Of a DNA stretch of 49,150 nt, positions 10,281 through 17,835 are shown piece after piece (the stretch's first letter is position 1; the number at the start of each line of letters is the position of its first letter). The translations under genes and the position numbers were made by a program. Source of the stretch: Bacillota bacterium. GTDB taxonomy: Bacteria; Bacillota; Clostridia; Peptostreptococcales; Anaerovoracaceae. Where the stretch lies: positions 1 to 49,150 of the forward strand of contig JAUNQD010000012.1 of the NCBI GenBank assembly GCA_030536355.1, in the 5' to 3' direction. Below the pieces are notes generated by a model, which worked only from the letters and a program-made list of their open reading frames with translations, had not been told where the DNA came from and did no database searches.

Positions 10281-10811
10281 ATGTACAAACGACTTATTAT
10301 TTATGTGGTGGCAGCGATCCTGGGAATACTGGCCGCATTGGCAGTTACAGCTGTTTTCACGGTGATGACTATCCGTGGCAGCGGTATGGAACCTGCACTT
10401 TATGACGGAGATAAAGTCCTGATCAATAAGCTTTCATATGCAAAGTCTGCAGCTGATGATGCACCGGGGGACGTTCCTTCGGTAGGCGATGTGGTCGCCT
10501 TCAGGAGCAGCGTATATGGTGAAGAAGGAGAAGGAAGCATACTGGTCCGTCGTGTTGCAGGTGCGGCAGGAGATACTGTTGAAATAAAGGATGATATATT
10601 TTATCTTAATGATAAACCGTATGATGAATATATGATGGAACCTGTGAAGATGGAAGATTTGCCTAAGATCAAGCTTCGAGACGGAGAAGTATTCGTTCTC
10701 GGTGATAACCGCAAGTCGTCCATGGACAGCAGGAATGAAGCGATAGGGGTATTGAAGATCGAAGATTGTGTCGGTAAAGTAGTTTTGAAATGGAAGGGAC
10801 TGCGGCATTGA
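10281..10811 (+). CDS. Signal-peptidase-I-like protein with degenerate dyad
   Basis: 176 residues. The N-terminal membrane segment (about 5-29) and S26 fold are clear. Box B reads RGSGMEPALYDGD: the residue immediately before the invariant Met, where the nucleophile Ser belongs, is Gly35. A Ser sits one position earlier, which would not match the family geometry. The Lys position in 'VKRV' is Arg90 (LVRRVAGAAGD). Box E LGDNRKSSMDSR is intact. It is therefore predicted to be inactive or altered. With the gene at 9117 it flanks the active copy. The frame is clean, with an AAAGGA ribosome site. I cannot say whether it binds the active enzyme or exported proteins. Confidence 0.85.
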   Translation: MYKRLIIYVVAAILGILAALAVTAVFTVMTIRGSGMEPALYDGDKVLINKLSYAKSAADDAPGDVPSVGDVVAFRSSVYGEEGEGSILVRRVAGAAGDTVEIKDDIFYLNDKPYDEYMMEPVKMEDLPKIKLRDGEVFVLGDNRKSSMDSRNEAIGVLKIEDCVGKVVLKWKGLRH

Positions 10812-10841
10812 TCGGCATTTTGAAGAAAGGCAGCTGATGAT

Positions 10842-11285
10842 ATGAAAGTTGTAGCAAATAATAAAAAAGCTCGCCATGACTTTTTTATCGAGGAAGTGTA
10901 CGAGGCAGGCATCGTCCTGACGGGGACCGAGATAAAATCAGTCAGACAGGGCAAGGTAAGCATCAAAGAAAGCTACGCCAAAATAGAAAATGAAGAAATG
11001 ATCCTTTATGGTATGAATATAAGTCCTTACGAACAGGGAAACAGATTCAATACGGATCCGCTGAGACCTAAGAAGCTGCTTCTTCATAAGAGGGAGATAA
11101 GGAAGCTGATAGGTTATACGACCCTCAAGGGCTTGACTTTAGTGCCGCTTAGGATGTACATTAATGACAGAGGAAGGGCTAAGGTGGAAATTGCTGTAGC
11201 TCGAGGCAAGAAGGAATACGATAAGAGACATGATATCGCCAAGAGAGATGCAGACAGAAGGATGCAGCAGGCGATGAGAAAATAA
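10842..11285 (+). CDS. smpB: SsrA-binding protein
   Basis: Partner of tmRNA in trans-translation: it binds the tRNA-like domain and places it in the A site of stalled ribosomes. 147 residues, standard length. The N-terminal [27 protein letters not shown] and the central NISPYEQGN are family signatures. The basic C-terminal tail ([18 protein letters not shown]) reaches the mRNA channel. Its RNA partner ssrA lies about 350 nt downstream, separated by one small gene. Confidence 0.97.
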   Translation: MKVVANNKKARHDFFIEEVYEAGIVLTGTEIKSVRQGKVSIKESYAKIENEEMILYGMNISPYEQGNRFNTDPLRPKKLLLHKREIRKLIGYTTLKGLTLVPLRMYINDRGRAKVEIAVARGKKEYDKRHDIAKRDADRRMQQAMRK

Positions 11286-11319
11286 GCCGTATCGGTTTAT
11301 GAGAAATGGAGGGTAAGAG

Positions 11320-11640
11320 ATGGCAGGATTATTCGATAAGATCAGCAAGGCGGCAACAGATGCAGCAGTAATGGCAGGAAACAAAGCCGGGGAATTGATG
11401 GAAGTCGGCAAGCTGAAGAGCAAGATCAGTTCCGAAAAACAGGATATAGGCCTTGCGATGAAGGAAATCGGGGAATATTATTACAGCCTTTATGAAGAAG
11501 GCAAAGTAGAAGACGAGACAGTAAAAACACTTTGCGAAAGAATAAAAGCAAGCTATGCAGAGATCGCAGATCTCGAAAAGCAGATCCAGCTGGCAAAAGA
11601 CGAATACGACGCCAAAGCCGGCAGAGATTCTGTAGAATAA
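11320..11640 (+). CDS. Small coiled-coil protein, unknown function
   Basis: 106 residues, hydrophilic, no signal peptide or membrane segment. Start 'MAGLFDKISKAATDAAVMAGNKAGELMEVGKLKSKI' and the heptad-rich stretch of residues 35-100 predict an alpha-helical coiled coil. The same N-terminal pattern occurs in clostridial proteins that carry a C-terminal zinc ribbon; here the ribbon is missing. A GGAGGG site lies 7 nt before the ATG. The stop codon is immediately followed by the first base of tmRNA, so the ssrA promoter probably lies inside this gene or the two share a transcript. Confidence 0.8.
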   Translation: MAGLFDKISKAATDAAVMAGNKAGELMEVGKLKSKISSEKQDIGLAMKEIGEYYYSLYEEGKVEDETVKTLCERIKASYAEIADLEKQIQLAKDEYDAKAGRDSVE

Positions 11641-12000
11641 GGGGGTGCACTGGTTTCGACGGGGGTGTGGAAACCGGATAAGCGAGCCGCAGTTTGTCCA
11701 GTCTGCGTTAAAAGGGACACGTTAAATATAAACGCTAAAAATAACAATTCATTCGCACTGGCTGCATAGTTCAGCCCCGCGCGCATGCCCGGATTCACCT
11801 GTAGGTCCGGTCCCATGTGTCAAAACATACAGGAAAACCTTGCGGGAATGCCCGGCACCGTAAGGGACTAACGGGATAGCTGACTTGGCAGCCTGCTTTT
11901 GGGCGGCCGATGATGCGAAACTTTAAAACAAAAGCTGCGCTCGGAGAAATTCCGTTGGAAATGCTTTCGGACATGGGTTCGATTCCCATCATCTCCACCA
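11641..12000 (+). ncRNA. ssrA: Transfer-messenger RNA
   Basis: 360 nt. The 5' end GGGGGTGCACTGGTTTCGACGGGG and 3' end ...TTCGATTCCCATCATCTCCACCA are tmRNA hallmarks. The 7-bp acceptor stem (11641-11647 with CATCTCC 11990-11996, two G-U pairs) carries an encoded CCA, and a T arm is visible. The tag frame starts at GCT 11734 and ends at TAG 11767-11769, giving the degradation tag AKNNNSFALAA. It rescues ribosomes on broken mRNAs together with SmpB (10842). Its last 15 bases are repeated at 14706-14720, marking an integration site. Confidence 0.96.
11986..12000 (+). repeat. Left attachment-site repeat (attL) in ssrA 3' end
   Basis: CCATCATCTCCACCA, the last 15 bases of tmRNA. An identical copy lies at 14706-14720 in the same orientation. 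tmRNA 3' ends are well-known integration sites for tyrosine-recombinase islands. Confidence 0.8.
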
Positions 12001-12039
12001 TGAAATGAAATGCCGCCAACAGGCGGCTTTTTCATTTCA
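12001..12039 (+). terminator. ssrA terminator on the island side
   Basis: Core stem GCCGCC (12012-12017)/GGCGGC (12022-12027), loop AACA, then TTTTT. An outer AT-rich helix (TGAAATGAAA with its complement at 12030-12039) lengthens the hairpin. It lies directly after the tmRNA CCA end. Confidence 0.85.
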
Positions 12040-12200
12040 CGAAGGAATTGTGTGGGGAATCGAAAGATTCTCATGCGGATTTTCCCAAAGAGCACGAAGT
12101 GCGATTTGCTGGAAAATGCGACAGCGTAGTGAGCTTGCCGACTGTAGGCAAGCGATCGTAGGAGTGAGGTGGTGTAGCCACCGAGCGTTCACCTCCACAT
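12040..12200. other. Gene-less stretch rich in small inverted repeats
   Basis: No credible gene. It contains several short hairpins: ATTTTCC...GGAAAAT enclosing GCAC-GAA-GTGC (about 12075-12120), CTTGCC...GGCAAG (about 12133-12151), and GGTGG-TGTA-GCCACC (about 12169-12183). Spacing and GC content differ from the AT-rich cargo genes. It resembles dispersed palindromic sequences often seen after tRNA-like genes in Clostridia. That resemblance is from memory, and a small RNA is an alternative. Confidence 0.4.
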
Positions 12201-12208
12201 AAAAACAT

Positions 12209-12238
12209 TTGCTTTTCATTTGTAAAATTTGATATAAT
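12209..12238 (+). promoter_or_regulatory. Promoter of island operon
   Basis: -35 TTGCTT (12209-12214), 18-bp spacer, -10 TATAAT (12233-12238). Transcription from about 12245 would give a leader of about 120 nt before the first cargo gene. Confidence 0.55.
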
Positions 12239-12289
12239 ATAGAAAAATTAATAAGCAAGGTCTTATCCGGCCGGACCATGTACGGGTAT

Positions 12290-12344
12290 AAGCGTATAAG
12301 GATGATTGTGGTGAATTCTGCGATTGTTTCTTATGCGCTTTTTT
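12290..12344 (+). promoter_or_regulatory. Terminator-like hairpin in leader (possible attenuator)
   Basis: AAGCGTATAAG (12290-12300) pairs with CTTATGCGCTT (12330-12340) over 11 bp with one G-U, followed by TTTT. It lies between the promoter and the metallophosphoesterase gene. An upstream ATAAG/CTTAT pair (12251-12266) could form a competing helix. Read-through control is inferred. Confidence 0.45.
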
Positions 12345-12366
12345 GATGTTTAGAAGGAGGAAGAGA

Positions 12367-13095
12367 ATGTGTAGAAATATTGATGTGAGGTTTGATATGG
12401 GAGAAATGGTTTATGTAACAGGTGATACTCATGGTGAGTTCGCAAGAATAAAGACGTTTTGCGAAGAATTCAATACAACTAAAAAAGATGTAATGATTAT
12501 TTTAGGTGACGCGGGAATCAACTATTATGGTTCGGGCGATAAGTCAAGAAAGAAAAAACTACAGAAGCTTCCAATCACTTTGTTCTGTATTCATGGCAAT
12601 CATGAGCAGCGCCCGGAAGCAATAGAAACATATAAACTCGACAACTTCCACGGAGGAAAGGTTTATGTTGAAGAAGCTTTTCCGGATCTTAAATTCGCTA
12701 AAGATGGTGAGGTTTATGATTTCGATGGGAGAGAATATGTTGTCATTGGTGGGGCATACAGTGTAGATAAATTCTATAGGTTAGCAAGAGGAGTTAACTG
12801 GTTTGATAATGAGCAGCCGTCCGATGAAACCAAAGCGGTGGTTGAAAGTGTACTGACGGATAGACAGTGGAATGTATATGGAGTGTTATCACATACCTGT
12901 CCGCTTAAGTATGAGCCAGTAGAAGTGTTTTTACCCATGATTGATCAGAGTACAGTTGATAAAACCACAGAAGAATGGCTTGACAAGATTGAGGACAAGC
13001 TGACATATGAGAAGTGGTATTGTGGCCATTATCATACCGAAAAGGAAATTGATAAATTGAGATTCATGTTTAATGATATAGATATGCTTAAGTAA
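12367..13095 (+). CDS. Calcineurin-like metallophosphoesterase
   Basis: 242 residues from the ATG at 12367, 6 nt after AAGGAGG; the longer frame from 12343 would swallow this site. Metallophosphoesterase motifs in order: GDTHGEF (about residue 19), GDAG (GD-x-G, about 51), GNHEQ (about 79), and the C-terminal GHYHTEKE (about 222). All metal ligands of the two-metal centre appear to be present. The substrate is unknown: such proteins cut phosphomonoesters, phosphodiesters or nucleotides. It is the first gene of the island and is followed after 17 nt by the ATPase gene, so the two probably act together. A defence or nucleotide-signalling role is inference. Confidence 0.85.
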   Translation: MCRNIDVRFDMGEMVYVTGDTHGEFARIKTFCEEFNTTKKDVMIILGDAGINYYGSGDKSRKKKLQKLPITLFCIHGNHEQRPEAIETYKLDNFHGGKVYVEEAFPDLKFAKDGEVYDFDGREYVVIGGAYSVDKFYRLARGVNWFDNEQPSDETKAVVESVLTDRQWNVYGVLSHTCPLKYEPVEVFLPMIDQSTVDKTTEEWLDKIEDKLTYEKWYCGHYHTEKEIDKLRFMFNDIDMLK

Positions 13096-13112
13096 ATAAG
13101 GAGAGATATATT

Positions 13113-14642
13113 ATGGCAATACCAACAAATATGAATAATTTGCTTTCAGGAAATGTTGTGGAGTGGGCAAGAATCGAATTCAAAGAAACCTGGGATGCTG
13201 AAGCCTCCTTAAAAACAATATGTGCTTTTGCCAATGATTTAGATAATTGGGGCGGCGGTTACATTGTTATCGGTGTTGAAGAAGAAAACGGAAGACCGGT
13301 TTATCCGCTTAAAGGTGTGCCATTAGAGAAAATCAATGCTTATCAGAAAAAAATCCTTGAAAACACAAAATTTATAAGACCGTCATATTCACCCATTGTT
13401 GAGGTTGTTGATTATGACGATAAGAAATTTATTGTTCTTTGGTGTTCAGGTGGGGACAACAGACCATATTTTTCACCTAAAACTATGGCAAGAGATAATA
13501 AGGAACGTGTACATTTCATCAGAAAAGGATCCAGCACAGTGATTCCTTCTGATGATGAGGAAAAAGATTTATTTGCATTAGCTAATAGAGTACCATTTGA
13601 TGATCGTATAAATCATCAGGCAGATATGTCTGATTTAAATATTACCTTAATTCAAAACTATTTAAAAGAAGTGAACAGTTCACTGTATGAACAGGCACAA
13701 AATGGTGACTTTGTGGAAGTGTGCAGAGACATGAATATTATCAGTAATCTTCCTGAATACATTAAGCCTAAAAATGTTGGGTTGATGTTTTTCAGTATGG
13801 AGCCTGATAAATTTTTCCCTTACACACAGATTGATGTTGTTCAGTTCCCAGATGGATTAGGTGGCGACAGTATTATTGAAAAGACTTTTAAAGGACCTAT
13901 TCATCAGCAATTGAGAGATGCATTGCAGTACATTAAGAATACAGTAATTGTAGAAAAGGTCGTAAAACATCCGGACCGTGCAGAAGCAGATCGTTTCTTC
14001 AACTATCCATTTGCAGCAATAGAAGAATCTTTATCTAACGCTGTATACCATCGTGCATATGATGAGCGTGAGCCGATAGAAGTCCGTATAGAAAATGACA
14101 GAATCGAAATTGTGAGTTTCCCAGGACCTGACCGTTCTATTACATTAGAGGGTCTGAAGAATTATCGTGTTTCAAATCGCAGATACAGAAATCGTCGAAT
14201 CGGTGATTTCTTAAAAGAATTACATTTGACTGAAGGTAGAAACACCGGGTTTAAGAAGATCCTTGATGCATTGAATAATAATGGCTCCCCAAAACCTGGA
14301 TTTAAGACTGACGAAGATAGAAGCTATTTCATTTCCAGATTGTTTATACATGAAGGTTTTAAAAAGGATGTTTCAAATCTGTTTCAAAAAAATGAAACAA
14401 TGAAACAGTTTTTGAAACAAGTTTTGAAACAGAGCGATTATAACAAACTTATACCAGTGATTGATTATCTAGAAGAACATGAAGAAATAAGTACTGAAAA
14501 GGTAAAGGTGTTAACTGGAAAATCTAGAACTACGGCATGGCGTTATTTACAGAAACTTTGTGAGGTTCATGTCTTGGAAACTGTAGATGATACTAATAAT
14601 ACACTTTACAGATATTGCTACGAGTATAATAAATTGAAATAA
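13113..14642 (+). CDS. AlbA_2 / GHKL-type ATP-binding protein with C-terminal HTH
   Basis: 509 residues. The N-terminal AlbA_2 (Schlafen-like) domain is at about 10-130 ('EFKETWD...LKTICAFANDLDNWGGGYIVIGVEE'). The middle resembles the ATP-dependent 'HATPase_c_4' domain (about 290-420: ESLSNAVYHRAYDEREPIEVRIENDRIEIVSFPG, then GRNTGF). A winged-helix-like end (about 460-505: VKVLTGKSRTTAWRYLQKL) may bind DNA. This architecture is known as 'ATP-binding protein / putative transcriptional regulator' (COG2865). Members often sit in mobile elements and defence regions. The run FQKNETMKQFLKQVLKQ is a low-complexity linker. It is translationally close to the phosphoesterase with an AAGGAGAG site. Function is unproven. 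Confidence 0.85.
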   Translation: MAIPTNMNNLLSGNVVEWARIEFKETWDAEASLKTICAFANDLDNWGGGYIVIGVEEENGRPVYPLKGVPLEKINAYQKKILENTKFIRPSYSPIVEVVDYDDKKFIVLWCSGGDNRPYFSPKTMARDNKERVHFIRKGSSTVIPSDDEEKDLFALANRVPFDDRINHQADMSDLNITLIQNYLKEVNSSLYEQAQNGDFVEVCRDMNIISNLPEYIKPKNVGLMFFSMEPDKFFPYTQIDVVQFPDGLGGDSIIEKTFKGPIHQQLRDALQYIKNTVIVEKVVKHPDRAEADRFFNYPFAAIEESLSNAVYHRAYDEREPIEVRIENDRIEIVSFPGPDRSITLEGLKNYRVSNRRYRNRRIGDFLKELHLTEGRNTGFKKILDALNNNGSPKPGFKTDEDRSYFISRLFIHEGFKKDVSNLFQKNETMKQFLKQVLKQSDYNKLIPVIDYLEEHEEISTEKVKVLTGKSRTTAWRYLQKLCEVHVLETVDDTNNTLYRYCYEYNKLK

Positions 14643-14705
14643 TGAGTTTTTACAACGGCGACAGCCAAAACTGTTGAAAAATCAAGGAATTTAGAGATGT
14701 TTGAA

Positions 14706-14720
14706 CCATCATCTCCACCA
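14706..14720 (+). repeat. Right attachment-site repeat (attR)
   Basis: CCATCATCTCCACCA, identical to the last 15 bases of tmRNA (11986-12000). The bases on either side differ from those around the left copy, so this is a short core duplication, not a second tmRNA. Confidence 0.8.
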
Positions 14721-14724
14721 CCTC

Positions 14725-14750
14725 AAATGAGCCTATGGGCTCATTTTTTT
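14725..14750 (+). terminator. Probable ancestral ssrA terminator
   Basis: AAATGAGCC (14725-14733) pairs with GGCTCATTT (14738-14746), 4-nt loop, followed by a long T run. It begins four bases past the right repeat, where the original ssrA terminator would lie before insertion. Confidence 0.8.
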
Positions 14751-14816
14751 CTTGAAAAAGATGCGGTTTTGTAATACTATGGTGAGCGTACGATTTTAAG
14801 AAAAGAGGAAATATTT

Positions 14817-15728
14817 ATGTGGCTATTTTTTACGATCGCAACAACTTTATTATGGGGTGTGGCAGAGCTTTTCTATAAAAAAGGCTCTCATGAGAACGAG
14901 AAGTACGGACATCTGAAAGTATGTATCATGGTAGGAGCAGTAATGGGTATCCATGCAATATTCACGCTTCTGACTTCCGATATAGCATACGATCCAATCA
15001 ACCTGATCAAATATTTACCGGTTTCATTATGTTACATATTATCGATGGCATGCTCATTCTTCGGACTTAGATTTATCGAAGAATCACTGGCAGATCCTAT
15101 CGAGAATACTGCAGGAGCTATGTGCTCTATTCTCTGTGTAGTATTTTTAGGTGAAAGTATCGCACCTGCTGTTTGGTTCGCCATCGCAGTGATCGTAGTC
15201 GGCGTTGTTGGTGTAGGATATATGGAAGGCAGCTCCGATGTGAACAGAAAGAGCAAGCTGGGCAGCAAGCTGGCGGTCATCGCATTCATGATGCCGTTCT
15301 GTTATGCGCTGATTGACGCGTTCGGAAGTTTTCTCGATATCTTCTTCCTGGGAATGGAGACAAGCCCGTTAGTAGGGATCACAGAAGAAAACATCGAGCT
15401 GGTAGCCAATGTTTCATACGAACTGACTTTTGCCATCTGCGGATTGGTATTGTTTATCTTCATGAAACTGAAGCATGTCAAATTCGAAGCACCGAAGCAG
15501 AAGGACAAGCTTGTAGCAGCTATTTGTGAAACAGCAGGGCAGCTGACATATGTATACGCCATGAGCGGCAACGGAGCTATCGCTGCGCCGATACTGTCAT
15601 CTGTATGTGTAGTATCATTATTACTGTCCAGGATATTCCTGAAGGAAAAGCTGACGAAGAAGCAGTATATGTTTATAGCTATCATAATCATCGGTATTCT
15701 GATGCTTGCAGTTATAGAGGGAGAATAG
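14817..15728 (+). CDS. EamA/DMT-family transporter
   Basis: 303 residues with about ten hydrophobic segments arranged as two repeats, the EamA (drug/metabolite transporter) pattern. The N-terminal 'LLWGVAELFYKKG' and the 'ESLADPIENTAGAMCSILCVVFLGE' helix pair are typical, as is the C-terminal repeat 'AAPILSSVCVVSLLLSRIFLKEKLTKKQYMFIAIIIIGILML'. It probably exports or imports a small metabolite; the substrate cannot be inferred. The gene is monocistronic, with an AAGAGGAAA ribosome site. It is the first host gene to the right of the ssrA island. Confidence 0.88.
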   Translation: MWLFFTIATTLLWGVAELFYKKGSHENEKYGHLKVCIMVGAVMGIHAIFTLLTSDIAYDPINLIKYLPVSLCYILSMACSFFGLRFIEESLADPIENTAGAMCSILCVVFLGESIAPAVWFAIAVIVVGVVGVGYMEGSSDVNRKSKLGSKLAVIAFMMPFCYALIDAFGSFLDIFFLGMETSPLVGITEENIELVANVSYELTFAICGLVLFIFMKLKHVKFEAPKQKDKLVAAICETAGQLTYVYAMSGNGAIAAPILSSVCVVSLLLSRIFLKEKLTKKQYMFIAIIIIGILMLAVIEGE

Positions 15729-15831
15729 ATCGTATGTAAGTTAAAAGCCGCAGGGCGTCAGAGAGGACATCCTTATCATTTAATAAACTTACACTTTGAG
15801 CAAAACCATTTGACTTTTCAATAATATTTGG

Positions 15832-16689
15832 ATGGTATTGTTTTTCCGTGCCCTGGTAGGTGTGGGCGTTGGCATTATAATGCCTATGTCAACAGGATTG
15901 ATATCTTTTTATTATACGAGAGACAAACAAGATAGGCTTATGGGATATTCCTCGGCAATGAATCAAATGGGCGGTGTGATCGCTACCCTGATTTCAGGAA
16001 TGTTGGCAGGGATCAGCTGGAGGGCGAGCTTCCTCGTGTATCTCATGGGGCTTTTGTGTATCGTACTATGTGTGATTTTTCTTCCAAATGAAAAAATCAG
16101 CACTCAAGGCGGCAAGAAGGAAAAGGGCGTTTTTATGAAATATTATGCATTTGTCATTGCGATGTTCTTACTGATGTTCACCTTCTTCATTTATCCGTCG
16201 ACATTCGCCATAGAAACTGCAAAAGAGGGGATCATCCCTATGCAGTATGTTGCTATGATCATGGCTGCAATGGATCTGGTGGCTTTTCTTGGTGGGCTGG
16301 CGTTTGCGAAAGTAAAAAAGTATATGGGAATGAAAACCAAGTATGTGGCACCGGTATTGTTCTTAGGAGGATATTTATCATTGTTATTGCTCGGAGGTTG
16401 GCGGGGTGCGATCATCGGATCTGCTTTGATCGGGTTTGCCAATGGTCTGGGGATACCGTTTATCATGTCGACTGCGGGGCAAAGCGCAGGTCGTGCAGCA
16501 GCAACAACTGTTATGCCGATGCTGTCAATGGCACTGTATTTTGCACAATTCACTACACCTATGATCTTATCCGTAATAGGAAACACACCGTATTTGATAG
16601 CATCATGTTCAGCGGCATTATTTATAGCCTGGTCATGTCTGATCAAAATACCGGAAGCGGGTAAAGAAGCCGTTATACAAGAAAAATAA
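15832..16689 (+). pseudogene. MFS transporter, N-terminally truncated
   Basis: 285 residues of a major facilitator protein, whose usual length is about 390-410. The sequence begins abruptly in the region of the fourth transmembrane helix ('FFRALVGVGVGIIMPMSTGLISFYYTRDKQDRLMGYSSAMNQMGG') and continues intact to the C-terminus. The first three or four helices are missing. There is no ribosome site before the ATG at 15832, and 15729-15831 upstream contains no in-frame remnant that I recognise. A 5' deletion is the simplest explanation. The family is closest to CynX/NimT or drug-efflux MFS. I consider it non-functional; a truncated expressed form is less likely. Confidence 0.75.
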
Positions 16690-16690
16690 C

Positions 16691-16737
16691 ACATCATTGA
16701 TATTCGTTATATTGATCATAAAAATGATGTTGTTTTT
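16691..16737 (+). terminator. Terminator after MFS remnant
   Basis: ACATCATT (16691-16698) pairs with AATGATGT (16723-16730), with internal GAT/ATC pairing in the 24-nt loop, followed by TGTTTTT. It is of moderate strength. Confidence 0.5.
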
Positions 16738-16759
16738 CAAAAAGAAAGTACTTTATAAT
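16730..16759 (+). promoter_or_regulatory. Promoter of HutG-like gene
   Basis: -35 TTGTTT (16730-16735), 18-bp spacer, -10 TATAAT (16754-16759), about 40 bp before the start codon at 16798. Confidence 0.5.
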
Positions 16760-16797
16760 AATACACAGAACACATAATTTACAACAGGAGGGCATCT

Positions 16798-17817
16798 ATG
16801 GAACTGAAAAGTTATATAAGCGCGATGGAACACTGGAGCGGAAGGGTAGATAGTGAAACTGATTACGATGCTTTCAGATGGCACCAGTGGGTGCAGCCTC
16901 TTGACTTGACTAAAGATCATGATGACTTTTACTGTGAATATGGATTTGCATTTATCGGTTTTTGCAGTGAAGAAGGGGTAGAGAGAAACAATGGACGTAT
17001 TGGCACAGCAAAGGCTCCCAACTATATAAGAGGCAAATTATCAAATCTGCCGTGCGTCTTTGAAAAAACCGTGAAAATGTATGATGCAGGTAATATAGTC
17101 TGTGATGATATTTCCATGGAAGAAGGACAGAAGCTTCTTGGAAAGGCGGTGGAAAAAATCCTGGAAATGGGATTGTTCCCTATAGTTCTTGGCGGAGGTC
17201 ACGAGACTACTTTCGGTCATTTCCTGGGGCAGTTTGCAGATTTGAAGAAAAATGGCAAGCCTCTTGATATGGGGATAGTGAACTTTGATGCTCACTTTGA
17301 TTTAAGACCATATGAAAACGGTCCTACTTCAGGGTCAATGTTCCGTCAAATCGCAGATATCTATAAAACAGAAGATATATCGTACTGTTATTTGCCGCTA
17401 GGCATACAGCAAAACAGCAATACTGTTAGCTTGTTTAAATATGCTCAAAGTAATGATATCAACTATATTCTTGCAAAAGAGATACAGAATGTGAACTTTA
17501 CACAAGTTTTATCTAGGATAGATACTGAACTGTTCAACTGTAGTTCCACATACATGACGATATGTGCGGATGTATTTTCTTCGGCATTTGCTCCGGGTGT
17601 CAGTGCGACGCAGGCCGTAGGCCTTGAACCGGAAGCAGTACTGCCGATCATCAAGCATATCTTACGAACCAAAAAGGTGAGAGGATTTGATTTATGTGAG
17701 ATCTCGCCGCGCTTTGACCATGATGATGCTACTGTTAAGCTAGGTGCAGTCATAATCTTCACAGTGGTAAATACATTATGCAAGCTGAATAATTTGCTGG
17801 TAATAGACTTTGATTAA
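16798..17817 (+). CDS. hutG: Arginase-family hydrolase, formimidoylglutamase-like
   Basis: Ureohydrolase-fold enzyme, best matched to formimidoylglutamase (N-formimidoyl-glutamate to glutamate + formamide in histidine breakdown). 339 residues. Metal-site motifs are LGGGHETTFGH (about 137), NFDAHFDLR (about 163) and CADVFSSAFAPGVSA (about 257). In the third motif the usual pattern is D-x-D-x-x; here the first Asp position is Cys. The 'SGSMFRQ' and 'AFAPGVSA' blocks favour HutG over arginase or agmatinase. No other hut genes are nearby. The next gene is a GntP-type permease, separated by a terminator. GGAGGG precedes the ATG. Substrate assignment is moderately sure. Confidence 0.75.
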   Translation: MELKSYISAMEHWSGRVDSETDYDAFRWHQWVQPLDLTKDHDDFYCEYGFAFIGFCSEEGVERNNGRIGTAKAPNYIRGKLSNLPCVFEKTVKMYDAGNIVCDDISMEEGQKLLGKAVEKILEMGLFPIVLGGGHETTFGHFLGQFADLKKNGKPLDMGIVNFDAHFDLRPYENGPTSGSMFRQIADIYKTEDISYCYLPLGIQQNSNTVSLFKYAQSNDINYILAKEIQNVNFTQVLSRIDTELFNCSSTYMTICADVFSSAFAPGVSATQAVGLEPEAVLPIIKHILRTKKVRGFDLCEISPRFDHDDATVKLGAVIIFTVVNTLCKLNNLLVIDFD

Positions 17818-17835
17818 ATTAACTGAATATTACAA

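Larger units (their letters stand above)
12001..14720 (+). mobile_element. Small genomic island inserted at ssrA, no integrase
   Basis: The 2.7 kb between the tmRNA 3' end and its 15-bp duplicate holds a terminator, a structured non-coding stretch, and a two-gene operon (metallophosphoesterase, AlbA_2-type ATPase). Its codon use and base composition look more AT-rich than the flanks (for example 13100-14640). A second strong terminator just past the right repeat (14725-14750) fits as the original ssrA terminator displaced by the insertion. No integrase or excisionase gene is present. It is therefore either a deletion remnant or an element mobilised in trans. Confidence 0.75.

Noticed and set aside
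11641..12000. Protein-coding frames across the tmRNA region
   Set aside because: The sequence matches tmRNA at both ends, including acceptor stem, T arm and tag frame; overlapping frames are chance.
12037..12279. 80-codon minus-strand open frame after ssrA
   Set aside because: It overlaps a terminator and a set of hairpins, has no ribosome site, and looks like the spurious frames often translated from palindromic sequences.
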